From an uncultured Clostridia bacterium (lineage in GTDB: Bacteria > Bacillota > Clostridia > UBA1381): 64,000 nt of DNA. Below, piece by piece: positions 27,293 to 35,738 of the stretch. Positions within the stretch are counted from its first letter, which is position 1. Every line of letters begins with the position of its first letter. The position numbers and the translations under genes were made by a program. The stretch covers positions 1 through 64,000 of the forward strand of contig CAKSDE010000002.1 in the NCBI GenBank assembly GCA_934444735.1, read 5' to 3'. The notes beneath the pieces are model-generated. The model had not been told where the DNA came from. It did not search any database and worked only from the letters and a program-made list of their open reading frames with translations.

Positions 27293-28012
27293 TTAATTAG
27301 CAACGTACATCTGTTTAAACGGATTTTTGCTGTCCGGAGTTACGATTGTGAAATCACCCGATAAAATCTTATCGGCATCAAGCCCGAACATTTTGCAAAA
27401 ATCCGATACAACACCCTTAATTTCCTCTTTTTCGGCATCATCGGCAAGATGAGTCGTGACCTGGCGCGGAAATTCTATATCCTCGCATTTGCCTGCAAGA
27501 TACATCTTACCGCCGTGCATTCCCGTGCAGGGGAAGTTCCCGACAATCTTCTTTTCGCCTTTATCAAGCCCTAAAACGATAATCGTACCGCCTGCCTGAT
27601 ATTCGCCTAAAAAGCTTCCTGCCGTACCACCGATTACCAAGGTGGGGTGTTTTTCTTTATATGCTTTCATATGTATTCCGGCACGGTACCCCGCATTGCC
27701 GCGCACAAATATCTTGCCGCCGCGCATTGCATATCCTGCCGCATCTCCGATATTGCCGAAAACTACGATGTTTCCGTCATTCATTGTATCACCGACTGCA
27801 TCCTGTGCATTACCGTGAATTGCAATATCGGCACCGTTTAAGTATGCTCCGAGTGCATTTCCCGGTGTGCCTGTTATCTCTATTTTTTTATCGCTCAGTC
27901 CGGCAGCTATAAAACGCTGTCCGATACAACCGGTGATTTTTATGTTCTCATCGGAATTTCTGATTTTTTCATTCAGTTCCTTAAATTCCAAGCCTGCTGC
28001 ATTTATCTCCAT
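27293..28012 (-). CDS. Glutamate synthase GXGXG domain subunit
   Basis: The 239-residue protein consists of the right-handed beta helix that forms the C-terminal domain of GltB. It shows G-x-x-G-x-x-x-G repeats: GTPGNALGAYLNGADIAIHG, GNAQDAVGDTMNDG, GNIGDAAGYAMRGG and GTAGSFLGEYQAGG. In archaeal-type glutamate synthases this domain is a separate subunit, as here, beside separate glutaminase and FMN/Fe-S subunits. It starts at the stop of the FAD oxidoreductase gene. Function as a structural scaffold of the complex is family knowledge. Confidence 0.9.
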   Translation of the reverse strand: MEINAAGLEFKELNEKIRNSDENIKITGCIGQRFIAAGLSDKKIEITGTPGNALGAYLNGADIAIHGNAQDAVGDTMNDGNIVVFGNIGDAAGYAMRGGKIFVRGNAGYRAGIHMKAYKEKHPTLVIGGTAGSFLGEYQAGGTIIVLGLDKGEKKIVGNFPCTGMHGGKMYLAGKCEDIEFPRQVTTHLADDAEKEEIKGVVSDFCKMFGLDADKILSGDFTIVTPDSKNPFKQMYVAN

Positions 28013-29241
28013 TATATCACACCTCCCAAAACTTTGCTACGGTAGTCCGAAGAAAACGGCAAAAGTGACAAATCTTTCTTCAAAATTTCAAAATCTATTG
28101 TATCAATCGGCGTTTTATTACGGATAAGCGAAGTGTAAATGCCGACCTTATTGACATCACCCAAAATGATAAACCCGACAAGGCGGTTATCCTTTACAAA
28201 CAGCTTTTTAATGCCGTCAGCGGTTTTTTCTTCGTAAAGCTCGCCGTCATAACTGCCTGCCGTCATCATATGATAACCGAAAAATCCGATAGAGTTCATC
28301 GGGATTGCATTATCAAATGTGCTCTCATCTCCTGCCATATTGCTCCCGGCACACAAGCCGCCGATATACGCATTGGGGAGAATCGCCATAACCTTTTCCG
28401 AACCGCTTGATATATCCATGCTCTCGCACAGATCGCCGGCGGCGTAAATATGCGGAATTGTGGTCTGCTGATGCGAATCAACCAAAACGCCGCGGTTGAT
28501 TTTGGCGCCGATGTCCTTTAAAAGTGCAATGTTCGGGCGAACGCCGACAGCGGTTACCAAAACATCGAAATCTACTGTTTTTCCGCTCTTCATCTTCGCC
28601 GAATTTTTGGAAAAACTCTCGGCGCTGTCGGAGAGCATCAGCTTTATACCGTTATCGGTAAGCTTTTTTGCAATCAAGCCGGCGCACTCATTATCGAGAA
28701 TACTCGACAGCACCCTGTCCGCCAGATCGCAAACCGTAATTTCCTTTACTTTACCCTTTAGCCCCTCCGCGCACTTCAATCCGATAAGACCTGCGCCGAT
28801 AATAAGAACCCTTGAATCGGGAGTTATCGCCTGCTCAAGACTGAGTGCGTCGCTCATGGTCATAAACGAAAATTTCTTTTCGACTTTATCAAGTCCCTCA
28901 AATGGCGGAACGAAAGGCGATGAACCTGTTGCGACCAAAAGCTCGTCAAACGGGATTTTTTCGCCGTTATCGCACACAACTCTATTATCTTCGATTTTCT
29001 CGGCGTGCACGCCCTTTTTGATGCAGACGTTCTGAGATTTATAAAAATCCTCGCTGCGCAAAATCATTTTTTCTGCGGTGGTTTTATTTTCGAGATAGTA
29101 TGATATGAGCGGTCGTGCGTAAGGGAGGAAGTTTTCACCGCAAATCAGTGTTATTTCACCTTCGCTGTCCTTTTTACGTATTCCGTCAATACAGCCGAGA
29201 GAGGCAACGCCGCCTCCTATAATAACATATTTTTTCATCAT
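28012..29241 (-). CDS. FAD-dependent NAD(P)H oxidoreductase of glutamate synthase
   Basis: This 409-residue flavoprotein has two dinucleotide folds: FAD site YVIIGGGVASLGCIDGI at the N-terminus and NAD(P) site VLIIGAGLIGLKCAEGL (about 150-166), with the second FAD motif IYAAGDLCES. It lies in the glutamate synthase operon between the ferredoxin-like and the GXGXG subunit, and probably takes electrons from NAD(P)H to the Fe-S subunits in place of GltD. It overlaps the gene before it by four bases. Nitrite reductase-type and rubredoxin reductase-type proteins are in the same family. Confidence 0.85.
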   Translation of the reverse strand: MMKKYVIIGGGVASLGCIDGIRKKDSEGEITLICGENFLPYARPLISYYLENKTTAEKMILRSEDFYKSQNVCIKKGVHAEKIEDNRVVCDNGEKIPFDELLVATGSSPFVPPFEGLDKVEKKFSFMTMSDALSLEQAITPDSRVLIIGAGLIGLKCAEGLKGKVKEITVCDLADRVLSSILDNECAGLIAKKLTDNGIKLMLSDSAESFSKNSAKMKSGKTVDFDVLVTAVGVRPNIALLKDIGAKINRGVLVDSHQQTTIPHIYAAGDLCESMDISSGSEKVMAILPNAYIGGLCAGSNMAGDESTFDNAIPMNSIGFFGYHMMTAGSYDGELYEEKTADGIKKLFVKDNRLVGFIILGDVNKVGIYTSLIRNKTPIDTIDFEILKKDLSLLPFSSDYRSKVLGGVI

Positions 29242-29669
29242 GATCTCTCCTCAAAACATATTGCATTATTCGGGCAGCCCTTTACACAGGCAGGCTCACC
29301 GCATATATTATCGGTACAAAGCTCACATTTTGTAACCGCTTTATTCTCGTTTTGCGTTAAGGCTCCGTACGGACATACCAAAATACAGGTCAGGCAGCCG
29401 ATACATTTATTTTTGTCAATCTTTACAACGCCGTCCTCTTTGGATAATGCGCCCGAAATGCACGATTTTACGCACATCGGATCTTCACAATGTCTGCATG
29501 AAACGGCATACATGATTTTTCCGTCATCTTCTACACGTATTTTGGGATATATCTTTTTATCTTTAAGAGCGAGTGACATATTCGATTCTCCGCTTGCTGC
29601 AAATGCACAGTTGTATTCACACAGATGACATCCCAAACACCATTTTTCATTTACATATACTTTTTTCAT
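29238..29669 (-). CDS. 4Fe-4S ferredoxin-type electron transfer subunit
   Basis: The 143-residue protein has four cysteine clusters: CLGCHLCEYNC, CRHCEDPMCVKSC, CIGCLTCILVCPYG and CELCTDNICGEPACVKGCP. This is the pattern of DmsB/HycB-type proteins that hold up to four 4Fe-4S clusters. Placed between the central GltB subunit and the flavoprotein with four-base overlaps on both sides, it should wire electrons from the flavoprotein to GltB. No twin-arginine signal is present, so it is cytoplasmic. Confidence 0.88.
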   Translation of the reverse strand: MKKVYVNEKWCLGCHLCEYNCAFAASGESNMSLALKDKKIYPKIRVEDDGKIMYAVSCRHCEDPMCVKSCISGALSKEDGVVKIDKNKCIGCLTCILVCPYGALTQNENKAVTKCELCTDNICGEPACVKGCPNNAICFEERS

Positions 29670-31171
29670 TCTCCTGCGTGTGAGATACCTAATATCTCAA
29701 GCTCCTTTCCGTTTAATCCTACTCCGCGAAGCATAAGTCTGTTGCCCTTTAATGCCTCTATAGAGTTTATACCCATACCGCCCATAAGCTCTTTTATCTC
29801 ATGTTTCCATGCGGTCATAAGATTTACCAGACGCTTATATCCGATATCGGGGTTCAGTCTTTTTACAAGCTCGGGGCGCTGCGTTGCGATACCCCAGTTA
29901 CATTTGCCGCTCTGGCAAGTTCTGCACAGATGGCACCCCAAAGCGATAAGTGCGCTTGTTGCAACATAGCAGGCATCTGCTCCCAAGGCGATTGCTTTTA
30001 TAACGTCCGATGCACTTCTGATACTTCCGCCGACAACAAGCGATACGTTATTTCTTATACCTTCATCACGAAGTCTTTGATCAACTGCCGCAAGTGCCAG
30101 TTCAATCGGGATACCTACATTATCACGTATTCTTGTCGGTGCGGCACCTGTACCGCCGCGGAAACCGTCTATTGCGATTATATCCGCGCCGCTTCTTGCA
30201 ATACCGCTTGCAATAGCCGCTATATTATGCACTGCCGCAACCTTAACGATTATCGGCTTTTTATATTCCGTAGCCTCCTTTAACGAATAAACCAGCTGAC
30301 GTAAATCTTCTATAGAATATATGTCATGATGCGGCGCGGGGGAAATAGCATCCGATCCTTCGGGGATCATTCTCGTTCTCGAAACGTCGCCGACAATCTT
30401 TGTGCCGGGCAAGTGTCCGCCGATGCCCGGCTTTGCACCTTGTCCCATCTTTATTTCAACCGCCGCGCCGGCTTTTAAGTAATCTTCATGTACGCCGAAA
30501 CGACCCGACGCAACCTGAACAATTGTATTTTCGCCGTAAACGTAGAAGTCCTCATGCAGACCGCCCTCACCGGTGTTATAATAGATGCCGAGCTCACGGG
30601 CAGCGCGTGCCAAAGATTCATGCGCATTATAGCTTATTGAGCCGTAGCTCATTGCAGAGAACATTACAGGCATTGAAAGCTCAAGCTGAGGTGCGGTTTT
30701 GCAGATAATTTTGCCGTTTTCGTCACGCTCCGTTTTATCCGGTTTTTTGCCGAGAAAAACTTTGGTTTCCATAGGCTCACGCAGAGGATCTATGGACGGG
30801 TTTGTAACCTGAGACGCGTTTATAAGTATTTTATCCCAGTAAACCGGCAGCGGATTTGGGTTACCCATAGATGAGAGCAAAACTCCGCCGCTCGAGGCTT
30901 GCTTATATATTTCTTTTATCGTAGCGTCCGACCAGTTCGCGTTTTCACGCAGACGGCAGTCGCTTTTTACTATTTTCAACGCTCTTGTCGGACACATCGA
31001 AACGCATCTTTGACAATTTACGCATTTTGATTCGTCGCTTAACAAGAGATTTCTTTCTTTATCAAATATGTGCACCTCATTGGCGCACTGTCGTTCACAG
31101 ACGCGGCACTTTATACATCTGGATTCATTTCGTACCACTTCAAATTCGGGGTATATATAGTTGATTCCCAT
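29666..31171 (-). CDS. gltB: Glutamate synthase central (FMN/Fe-S) subunit, archaeal type
   Basis: The 501-residue protein begins with a 2x[4Fe-4S] ferredoxin domain (CIKCRVCERQCANEVH, CVNCQRCVSMCPTRAL), then the FMN-binding glutamate synthase domain (about 150-490): GQGAKPGIGGHLPGTKI, ISPAPHHDIYSIEDL, KVAAVHNIAAIASGI, DIIAIDGFRGGTGAAP, and the 3Fe-4S site CHLCRTCQSGKCNWGIAT. It makes glutamate from 2-oxoglutarate with ammonia passed from the glutaminase subunit. The stand-alone form with N-terminal ferredoxin is the archaeal/clostridial type. Start and stop overlap neighbours by four bases or one base, so the operon is tightly coupled. Confidence 0.93.
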   Translation of the reverse strand: MGINYIYPEFEVVRNESRCIKCRVCERQCANEVHIFDKERNLLLSDESKCVNCQRCVSMCPTRALKIVKSDCRLRENANWSDATIKEIYKQASSGGVLLSSMGNPNPLPVYWDKILINASQVTNPSIDPLREPMETKVFLGKKPDKTERDENGKIICKTAPQLELSMPVMFSAMSYGSISYNAHESLARAARELGIYYNTGEGGLHEDFYVYGENTIVQVASGRFGVHEDYLKAGAAVEIKMGQGAKPGIGGHLPGTKIVGDVSRTRMIPEGSDAISPAPHHDIYSIEDLRQLVYSLKEATEYKKPIIVKVAAVHNIAAIASGIARSGADIIAIDGFRGGTGAAPTRIRDNVGIPIELALAAVDQRLRDEGIRNNVSLVVGGSIRSASDVIKAIALGADACYVATSALIALGCHLCRTCQSGKCNWGIATQRPELVKRLNPDIGYKRLVNLMTAWKHEIKELMGGMGINSIEALKGNRLMLRGVGLNGKELEILGISHAGE

Positions 31172-32259
31172 TAAAATGCACCCTCCTTCACTCTGACTAT
31201 AACAGGCTCGCCGCCGGCAGGGGAATAGATGTTTTCGGCATCCGGCTCCATTGTGCGTATTGCTGCCTCTTCACTTGCGATATACACTTTATCTCCCTTT
31301 TCGCCGACAACCATGCTTCTGAGCTTTAATCGGTCATTCAAAGCCATAAGCCCGCCGTTAAAGCCGAGTATGATTGAGAACGGACCGGTTATCAAAAGGC
31401 TTGAATATACGCATCTTAAATATTTTAAAAGCTCTTTATCTTCTCTTTTTTCGATTGTGCTCCAAAAAGGCGCTGCAATTACCGACGCTGTTTCCTCTAA
31501 GGTGAGTCCCTGCTTTCTCATCAGGTAATCGGCAATATATGTAATAACCTCGGTATCGGTCTGCAATGTGCATTTATAGCCGAACATCTCTATAAAGCGG
31601 CGGTTTGCGTCGTATGATGAGATTTCGCCGTTATGGACTATTGTGTAGTCCAAAAGACCGAACGGGTGAGCGCCGCCCCACCAGCCAGGAGTGTTTGTCG
31701 GGTATCTGCCGTGTGCTGTCCACAAGTACCCTTTATATTCTTCAAGCTTATAAAATTCGCCGACATCTTCGGGATAGCCTACCGCTTTAAAAGCGCCCAT
31801 ATTCTTGCCGCTTGAAAAAACGTATGCTCCCTCTATTTCGGTGTTTATCTTCATAACTATCCGCGCAGTATATTCTTTTTCGTCAAGCTGCATACGGGAA
31901 AGTACGGAAGAAAGGGGAGAAACGAAATATCTCCATATTAATGGTTCATCTGTAATTCTCTTGTGTTTTCGTGTCGGAATGTTTTCGGCGCGTACGATTT
32001 CAAAACTGTCCTTTAAAAACTGCTCACAGGTATTTTTTGAGCCGGTGTCGTTATAAAATATGTGCAGTGCATAAAAATCCTTGTACTCCGGATATATTCC
32101 GTATGCCGCAAAGCCTCCTCCCAGACCGTTGCTTCGGTCGTGCATCGGGCGCATACTTTCGATAATCTTAGATCCGTCCATGCGTTCGCCGTTTCGGGAG
32201 ATAACCGCCGATATGGCACAGCCCGACGGTATTCGTATCTGACCTTCCAAATGTTTCAT
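31171..32259 (-). CDS. Glutamate synthase glutaminase subunit (class II amidotransferase)
   Basis: The 362-residue subunit releases ammonia from glutamine. The likely catalytic cysteine lies in IRIPSGCAISAVISRNGER, about 13 residues after the start, as in GltB where a propeptide is removed. Other class II features are GRYPTNTPGWWGGAHPFGLL and the block TIVHNGEISSYDANRR with FGYKCTLQTDTEV. I chose ATG 32259 since AAAGG lies 10 bases before it; an in-frame TTG at 32304 lies inside the leader terminator. It is the first gene of the operon 32.3-25.4 kb. Confidence 0.88.
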   Translation of the reverse strand: MKHLEGQIRIPSGCAISAVISRNGERMDGSKIIESMRPMHDRSNGLGGGFAAYGIYPEYKDFYALHIFYNDTGSKNTCEQFLKDSFEIVRAENIPTRKHKRITDEPLIWRYFVSPLSSVLSRMQLDEKEYTARIVMKINTEIEGAYVFSSGKNMGAFKAVGYPEDVGEFYKLEEYKGYLWTAHGRYPTNTPGWWGGAHPFGLLDYTIVHNGEISSYDANRRFIEMFGYKCTLQTDTEVITYIADYLMRKQGLTLEETASVIAAPFWSTIEKREDKELLKYLRCVYSSLLITGPFSIILGFNGGLMALNDRLKLRSMVVGEKGDKVYIASEEAAIRTMEPDAENIYSPAGGEPVIVRVKEGAF

Positions 32260-32292
32260 AACACATCTGCCTTTCTTTTCGTTTAATACAAT

Positions 32293-32352
32293 AAAAAAAG
32301 ACAAAGATGTAATTTTTTAGGACACAAATTGCCCAAATAAACATCTTTGTCT
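32293..32352 (-). terminator. Leader terminator (attenuator) of the glutamate synthase operon
   Basis: In the transcript, AGACAAAGATGT (32352-32341) pairs perfectly with ACATCTTTGTCT (32310-32299) around a 30-base loop and is followed by a run of T. It starts only a few bases after the probable transcription start, between promoter and first gene, so the operon needs antitermination to be expressed. Confidence 0.85.
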
Positions 32353-32363
32353 ATCAATAAATA

Positions 32364-32392
32364 ATTATATCACCTATTTTAAGGTTTGTCAA
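32364..32392 (-). promoter_or_regulatory. Promoter of the glutamate synthase operon
   Basis: Reading the minus strand, TTGACA (32392-32387), 17 bases, TATAAT (32369-32364): a full consensus sigma-A promoter. Confidence 0.88.
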
Positions 32393-32418
32393 TAGATTTA
32401 AGTAAATTTTTTCTTTTT

Positions 32419-33447
32419 TTACATCTGATCCGCAAGATCAAGAAGAAGTCTTTCGGTTTCCTCCCAGCCGAGGCACGGATCTGTGATGGATTTTCCGTAG
32501 ATTCTGTCCTCTGCCGCGCAGGCTCCGTTTTCAATGTAGCTCTCTATCATAAGTCCCTTTACCAGCTTTTCAACATCATGGCTGTGACGGCGGCTGTGCA
32601 TGATCTCTTTTGCGATTCTCACCTGTTCAAGATATTTCTTACCCGAGTTTGAGTGGTTTGTATCCACAATAACAGCCGGATTTTGGAATTTATCGGGTGT
32701 GTAAACCCCGCAAAGGTGGATAAGATCTTCATAGTGGTAGTTCGGGATTGCCTGACCGTGCTTATTGACATATCCTCTTAAAATTGCATGAGCGTAAGGA
32801 TTACCCTTGCTTTCAACCTCCCAGCCTCTGTAGATAAAGGTGTGCGGATGCTGACCTGCCGTTATGGAATTGAGCATTACCGAGATGTCGCCGCCTGTCG
32901 GATTTTTCATGCCGACCGGTATATCAAGACCGCTTGTGGTTAATCTGTGCTGCTGATCCTCAACAGATCTTGCGCCTACCGCAACGTATGAGAGCAAGTC
33001 CGAGAGGTAGCGGTGATTTTCCGAGTAGAGCATTTCATCGGCACAGGTAAAGCCGATGTCGCGGATTGCTTTCATATGCAGGCTTCTTATGGCAATGATA
33101 CCTTTTAGCATATCCGAGGCTTCGGTGGGATTGGGCTGATGGAGCATACCCTTGTAGCCCGCACCTGTGGTTCTCGGTTTATTTGTGTAGATTCTCGGCA
33201 CTATCATGAGCTTGTCTTTTACCTGCTCATCAACGCGCTTTAAGCGTGAGAGGTAATCAAGAACGCTTTCCTCATTGTCTGCCGAACACGGACCGATTAT
33301 AACCAAGAGTCGGTTATCTCTGCCGTCTAAGATGCTCTTGATTTCGTTATCTCTTTTTTCTTTTAATGCTTTCATCTCGTCTGTGAGAGGAAATTGTGCC
33401 TTGATGTCTTTTGGGATTGGAAGTTTTCTTTTAAAATTCATGTTCAT
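32419..33447 (-). CDS. aroF: 3-deoxy-7-phosphoheptulonate synthase, class I
   Basis: DAHP synthase (342 aa) joins phosphoenolpyruvate and erythrose-4-phosphate, the first step to chorismate. It is of the AroG/AroF type: VIIGPCSADNEESVLDYL, RIYTNKPRTTGAGYKG, GARSVEDQQHR, VGMKNPTGGD and IVDTNHSNSGKK. The length matches this class, which is usually inhibited by Phe, Tyr or Trp. The gene is last in the aromatic operon, seven bases after tyrA. Which amino acid inhibits it cannot be told. Confidence 0.95.
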   Translation of the reverse strand: MNMNFKRKLPIPKDIKAQFPLTDEMKALKEKRDNEIKSILDGRDNRLLVIIGPCSADNEESVLDYLSRLKRVDEQVKDKLMIVPRIYTNKPRTTGAGYKGMLHQPNPTEASDMLKGIIAIRSLHMKAIRDIGFTCADEMLYSENHRYLSDLLSYVAVGARSVEDQQHRLTTSGLDIPVGMKNPTGGDISVMLNSITAGQHPHTFIYRGWEVESKGNPYAHAILRGYVNKHGQAIPNYHYEDLIHLCGVYTPDKFQNPAVIVDTNHSNSGKKYLEQVRIAKEIMHSRRHSHDVEKLVKGLMIESYIENGACAAEDRIYGKSITDPCLGWEETERLLLDLADQM

Positions 33448-33453
33448 TGTTCG

Positions 33454-34311
33454 TTACTCCTTATCAAATAATTTTCTTCTTTTAGTGGATAATCTCATTA
33501 TATCTTTCATTTGTTCAGCATCGTCGTTTTCCAATGCTTTTCTTAATTTTTTGAACTGATTCTGGAACTGAGTCATTTCCTTTAAAAGCGATTCTTTGTT
33601 GGCAAGGAAAAGCTCTGTCCACATTACTTCGTTTATTTTCGCAATCCTTGTAAGATCGCGGAATGAATCACCGGTGTATTTCTCAATCCCCGGATTATCG
33701 CTGCAGGTCATAAGACTTACGGCAATACAGTGGGTGAGCTGAGAAACAAAGCCGATCATATCGTCATGCTCCTCGGGAGAAAGACAGGATACCGTCTTAA
33801 ATCCCAGAAGCCGCCCGAGCTGCATACAGTTATCTATTGCCTCTTGGGTATTTTTATCTGTCGGGGTTACAATATAGTTTGCACCGCGAAATATCGTGTC
33901 GGTCGCATTCTCGACTCCGTATACTTCACGTCCTGCCATGGGGTGCGCTGCGATAAATTCAAGGTCATCGCGAAGAATTTCCTGGATTTTATACACTATG
34001 CAGCCCTTTACGCCTGTGACATCGGTAAGAAATGCGCCGCTTTTTATATGCTGCTGATTTTCCTTTATCCAGTTTACAAAATCATGGGGATAAAGCGCAA
34101 AAACTATGATGTCGGCATTGTGAATCATCTCGGGATCGACAAAGGCGGCGCCGTCATCGATTATGCGATGGGCTTTTGCGTAATCTATCGAGGATTGCTC
34201 TTTTGTGATTGCATTTACCGTAAAGCCAAACTTTTTTAATGCCATTGCATAGCTTCCGCCCATAAGTCCCAAGCCTACAATCAGTATTTTTTTTGATGTA
34301 TTTATTAACAT
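33454..34311 (-). CDS. tyrA: Prephenate dehydrogenase
   Basis: The 285-residue enzyme makes 4-hydroxyphenylpyruvate for tyrosine. The N-terminal NAD(P) fold carries LIVGLGLMGGSYAMAL and VDPEMIHNADIIVFALYP; the active-site region FIAAHPMAGREVYGVENA contains the conserved His and the helical C-terminal domain follows with ELFLANKESLL. No ACT domain is present, so feedback inhibition may be weak or different. A MITE-like element separates it from aroA upstream, yet it should still be in the same transcript. Confidence 0.93.
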   Translation of the reverse strand: MLINTSKKILIVGLGLMGGSYAMALKKFGFTVNAITKEQSSIDYAKAHRIIDDGAAFVDPEMIHNADIIVFALYPHDFVNWIKENQQHIKSGAFLTDVTGVKGCIVYKIQEILRDDLEFIAAHPMAGREVYGVENATDTIFRGANYIVTPTDKNTQEAIDNCMQLGRLLGFKTVSCLSPEEHDDMIGFVSQLTHCIAVSLMTCSDNPGIEKYTGDSFRDLTRIAKINEVMWTELFLANKESLLKEMTQFQNQFKKLRKALENDDAEQMKDIMRLSTKRRKLFDKE

Positions 34312-34326
34312 GATTTTCTCCTTTAT

Positions 34327-34567
34327 TTAATTAATTCTATAGCTAATTGTAAAATGTAAATTTTACAATTAGCCACCATTCTTATGGGGGGTATCGGGGG
34401 TGCTAATCCCTGATTTGTAATCAAAAATGACGACATGTGCGTCATTTTTGGCTGAAATAAAAAGTTTCAACCTGCTGTAAAATTAAAATCGACCGGAACT
34501 TTTTATTTCTACCTAAGAATTTTAATTGGAAAACGTTAGTTTTACAATTACCTATTAATTAATTCTA
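34327..34567. mobile_element. MITE-like element with terminal inverted repeats, inserted at the 3' end of aroA
   Basis: The element spans about 34340-34554 (215 bases). Its ends are inverted repeats: ATAGCTAATTGTAAAAT (34339-34355) against GTTTTACAATTACCTAT (34539-34555), 15 of 17 matching. It is flanked by perfect 13-base direct repeats TTAATTAATTCTA (34327-34339 and 34555-34567). Inside are a second inverted copy of the left end (to about 34372), the hairpin CAAAAATGACG/CGTCATTTTTG (34422-34450), and arms GAAATAAAAAGTT (34454) and AACTTTTTATTTC (34497). No gene is inside. Its right end supplies the aroA stop codon. Confidence 0.75.
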
Positions 34568-35738
34568 CTTTTGCTCCGAGCGATTTTATTTTGTCAAAAT
34601 AATCGGGAAAGCTCTTTTTTACAGCCTCTGCTCCCGAGATTTCTCCGCCGGTAAGCGTAAGCAGAAACGAAAGTGCCATGACGATTCTGTGATCGTTATG
34701 TGAGTTGAGTGTTTTTTCGGGGCGGGAAATATCGGTCGGCTTAACCGAAATTTCATTTTCCGAAATATTTACGCTCACTCCGAACTTTGCAAGCTCCTCC
34801 TGCATTGCCTTGCCGCGGTCGCTTTCTTTCATGGCGAGCCGTTTTGTGCCTGTAAAGAGTGCGCCTTTTTTTATTGCCGCGATACAAAAGAGAATAGGTG
34901 CAAGGTCGGGGCAGTCGCTTAAATCAAGCTCGGCAAATTCATTAAGCTTGGCAAAATATTTTTTATATACCGCGTCTCCCTGCAGGGTTTCTCCGAGACC
35001 GCTCATTTGAATGTTTGAACCGGCGGTGTTAAAAGCGTCGATATATGCGGCGTTTGAGTAATCGCCCTCAACAACGGAGCTTTTTGGGAAATATTTTTGC
35101 GCGCCCTTTATTTTTATTGTGTTTCCCGAAAGCTCTGCCGTCACACCAAACTCGGACATGACCTTGAGAGTGATAAGCACATATGAGCGGCTCTCAAATG
35201 GCGGTGTTATATTTATAATGCTGTCGCCGTCTACAACCGAAAGCGCAAACAATAGCCCTGTTATAAACTGGCTGCTCACATCTCCGCGTACGTTATATAT
35301 ACCGCTTTTTAAGCTGCCCGAAAGGGTTAGTTTTCCCTCGCCTTTTTCAAATAAAAATCCGTTTTTTTGAGCTATCTCTTCATATATATCAAGCGGCCGC
35401 TCAAAAAGCTTTTTTGCACCCGAGAATGTGATTTTACGGTTTTCGCAAAGTGCAAGCGGAATCAGAAATCGGAGGGTGCTGCCGCTCTCGCGACACTTTA
35501 AAATGTCGGTTTTTTTATCGGTACGCTTTATAAAAACCTCACCGTTTTTTATTTTTATCTCTGCTCCGAGCGCCTCAAGTGAGTCCAAAGTTGCCAAAAT
35601 ATCCTCCGATAAAGCGACGTTTTTTACTGTACTTTCGCCCGACAAAAACGCTGCGATAAGATATCGGTGGGCAACGCTTTTCGAGGGCGGTGCGTGGATT
35701 TTACCGTTTAGCCGGCACGGCTCAAATTTTGCTATCAT
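34548..35738 (-). CDS. aroA: 3-phosphoshikimate 1-carboxyvinyltransferase (EPSP synthase)
   Basis: EPSP synthase (396 aa) adds enolpyruvate to shikimate-3-phosphate. Signatures are PPSKSVAHRYLIAAFLSGES, CRESGSTLRFLIPLAL and LNSHNDHRIVMALSFL. Both halves of the inside-out barrel are complete. The last codons and the stop lie in the terminal repeat of the MITE-like element; without it the gene would end ELIK and stop two codons after the duplicated site, so the insertion changed only the last residues. It overlaps aroQ by four bases. Confidence 0.94.
   Translation of the reverse strand: MIAKFEPCRLNGKIHAPPSKSVAHRYLIAAFLSGESTVKNVALSEDILATLDSLEALGAEIKIKNGEVFIKRTDKKTDILKCRESGSTLRFLIPLALCENRKITFSGAKKLFERPLDIYEEIAQKNGFLFEKGEGKLTLSGSLKSGIYNVRGDVSSQFITGLLFALSVVDGDSIINITPPFESRSYVLITLKVMSEFGVTAELSGNTIKIKGAQKYFPKSSVVEGDYSNAAYIDAFNTAGSNIQMSGLGETLQGDAVYKKYFAKLNEFAELDLSDCPDLAPILFCIAAIKKGALFTGTKRLAMKESDRGKAMQEELAKFGVSVNISENEISVKPTDISRPEKTLNSHNDHRIVMALSFLLTLTGGEISGAEAVKKSFPDYFDKIKSLGAKVELINR

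Noticed and set aside
32260..32304. A longer start for the glutaminase subunit at TTG 32304
   Set aside because: That codon lies in the terminator arm; AAAGG precedes ATG 32259.
32311..32340. Classic pair of ANTAR hexaloop hairpins in the glutamate synthase leader
   Set aside because: I looked for six-base loops with A1 and G4 closed by stems of at least three pairs and found none, so only the terminator is claimed.
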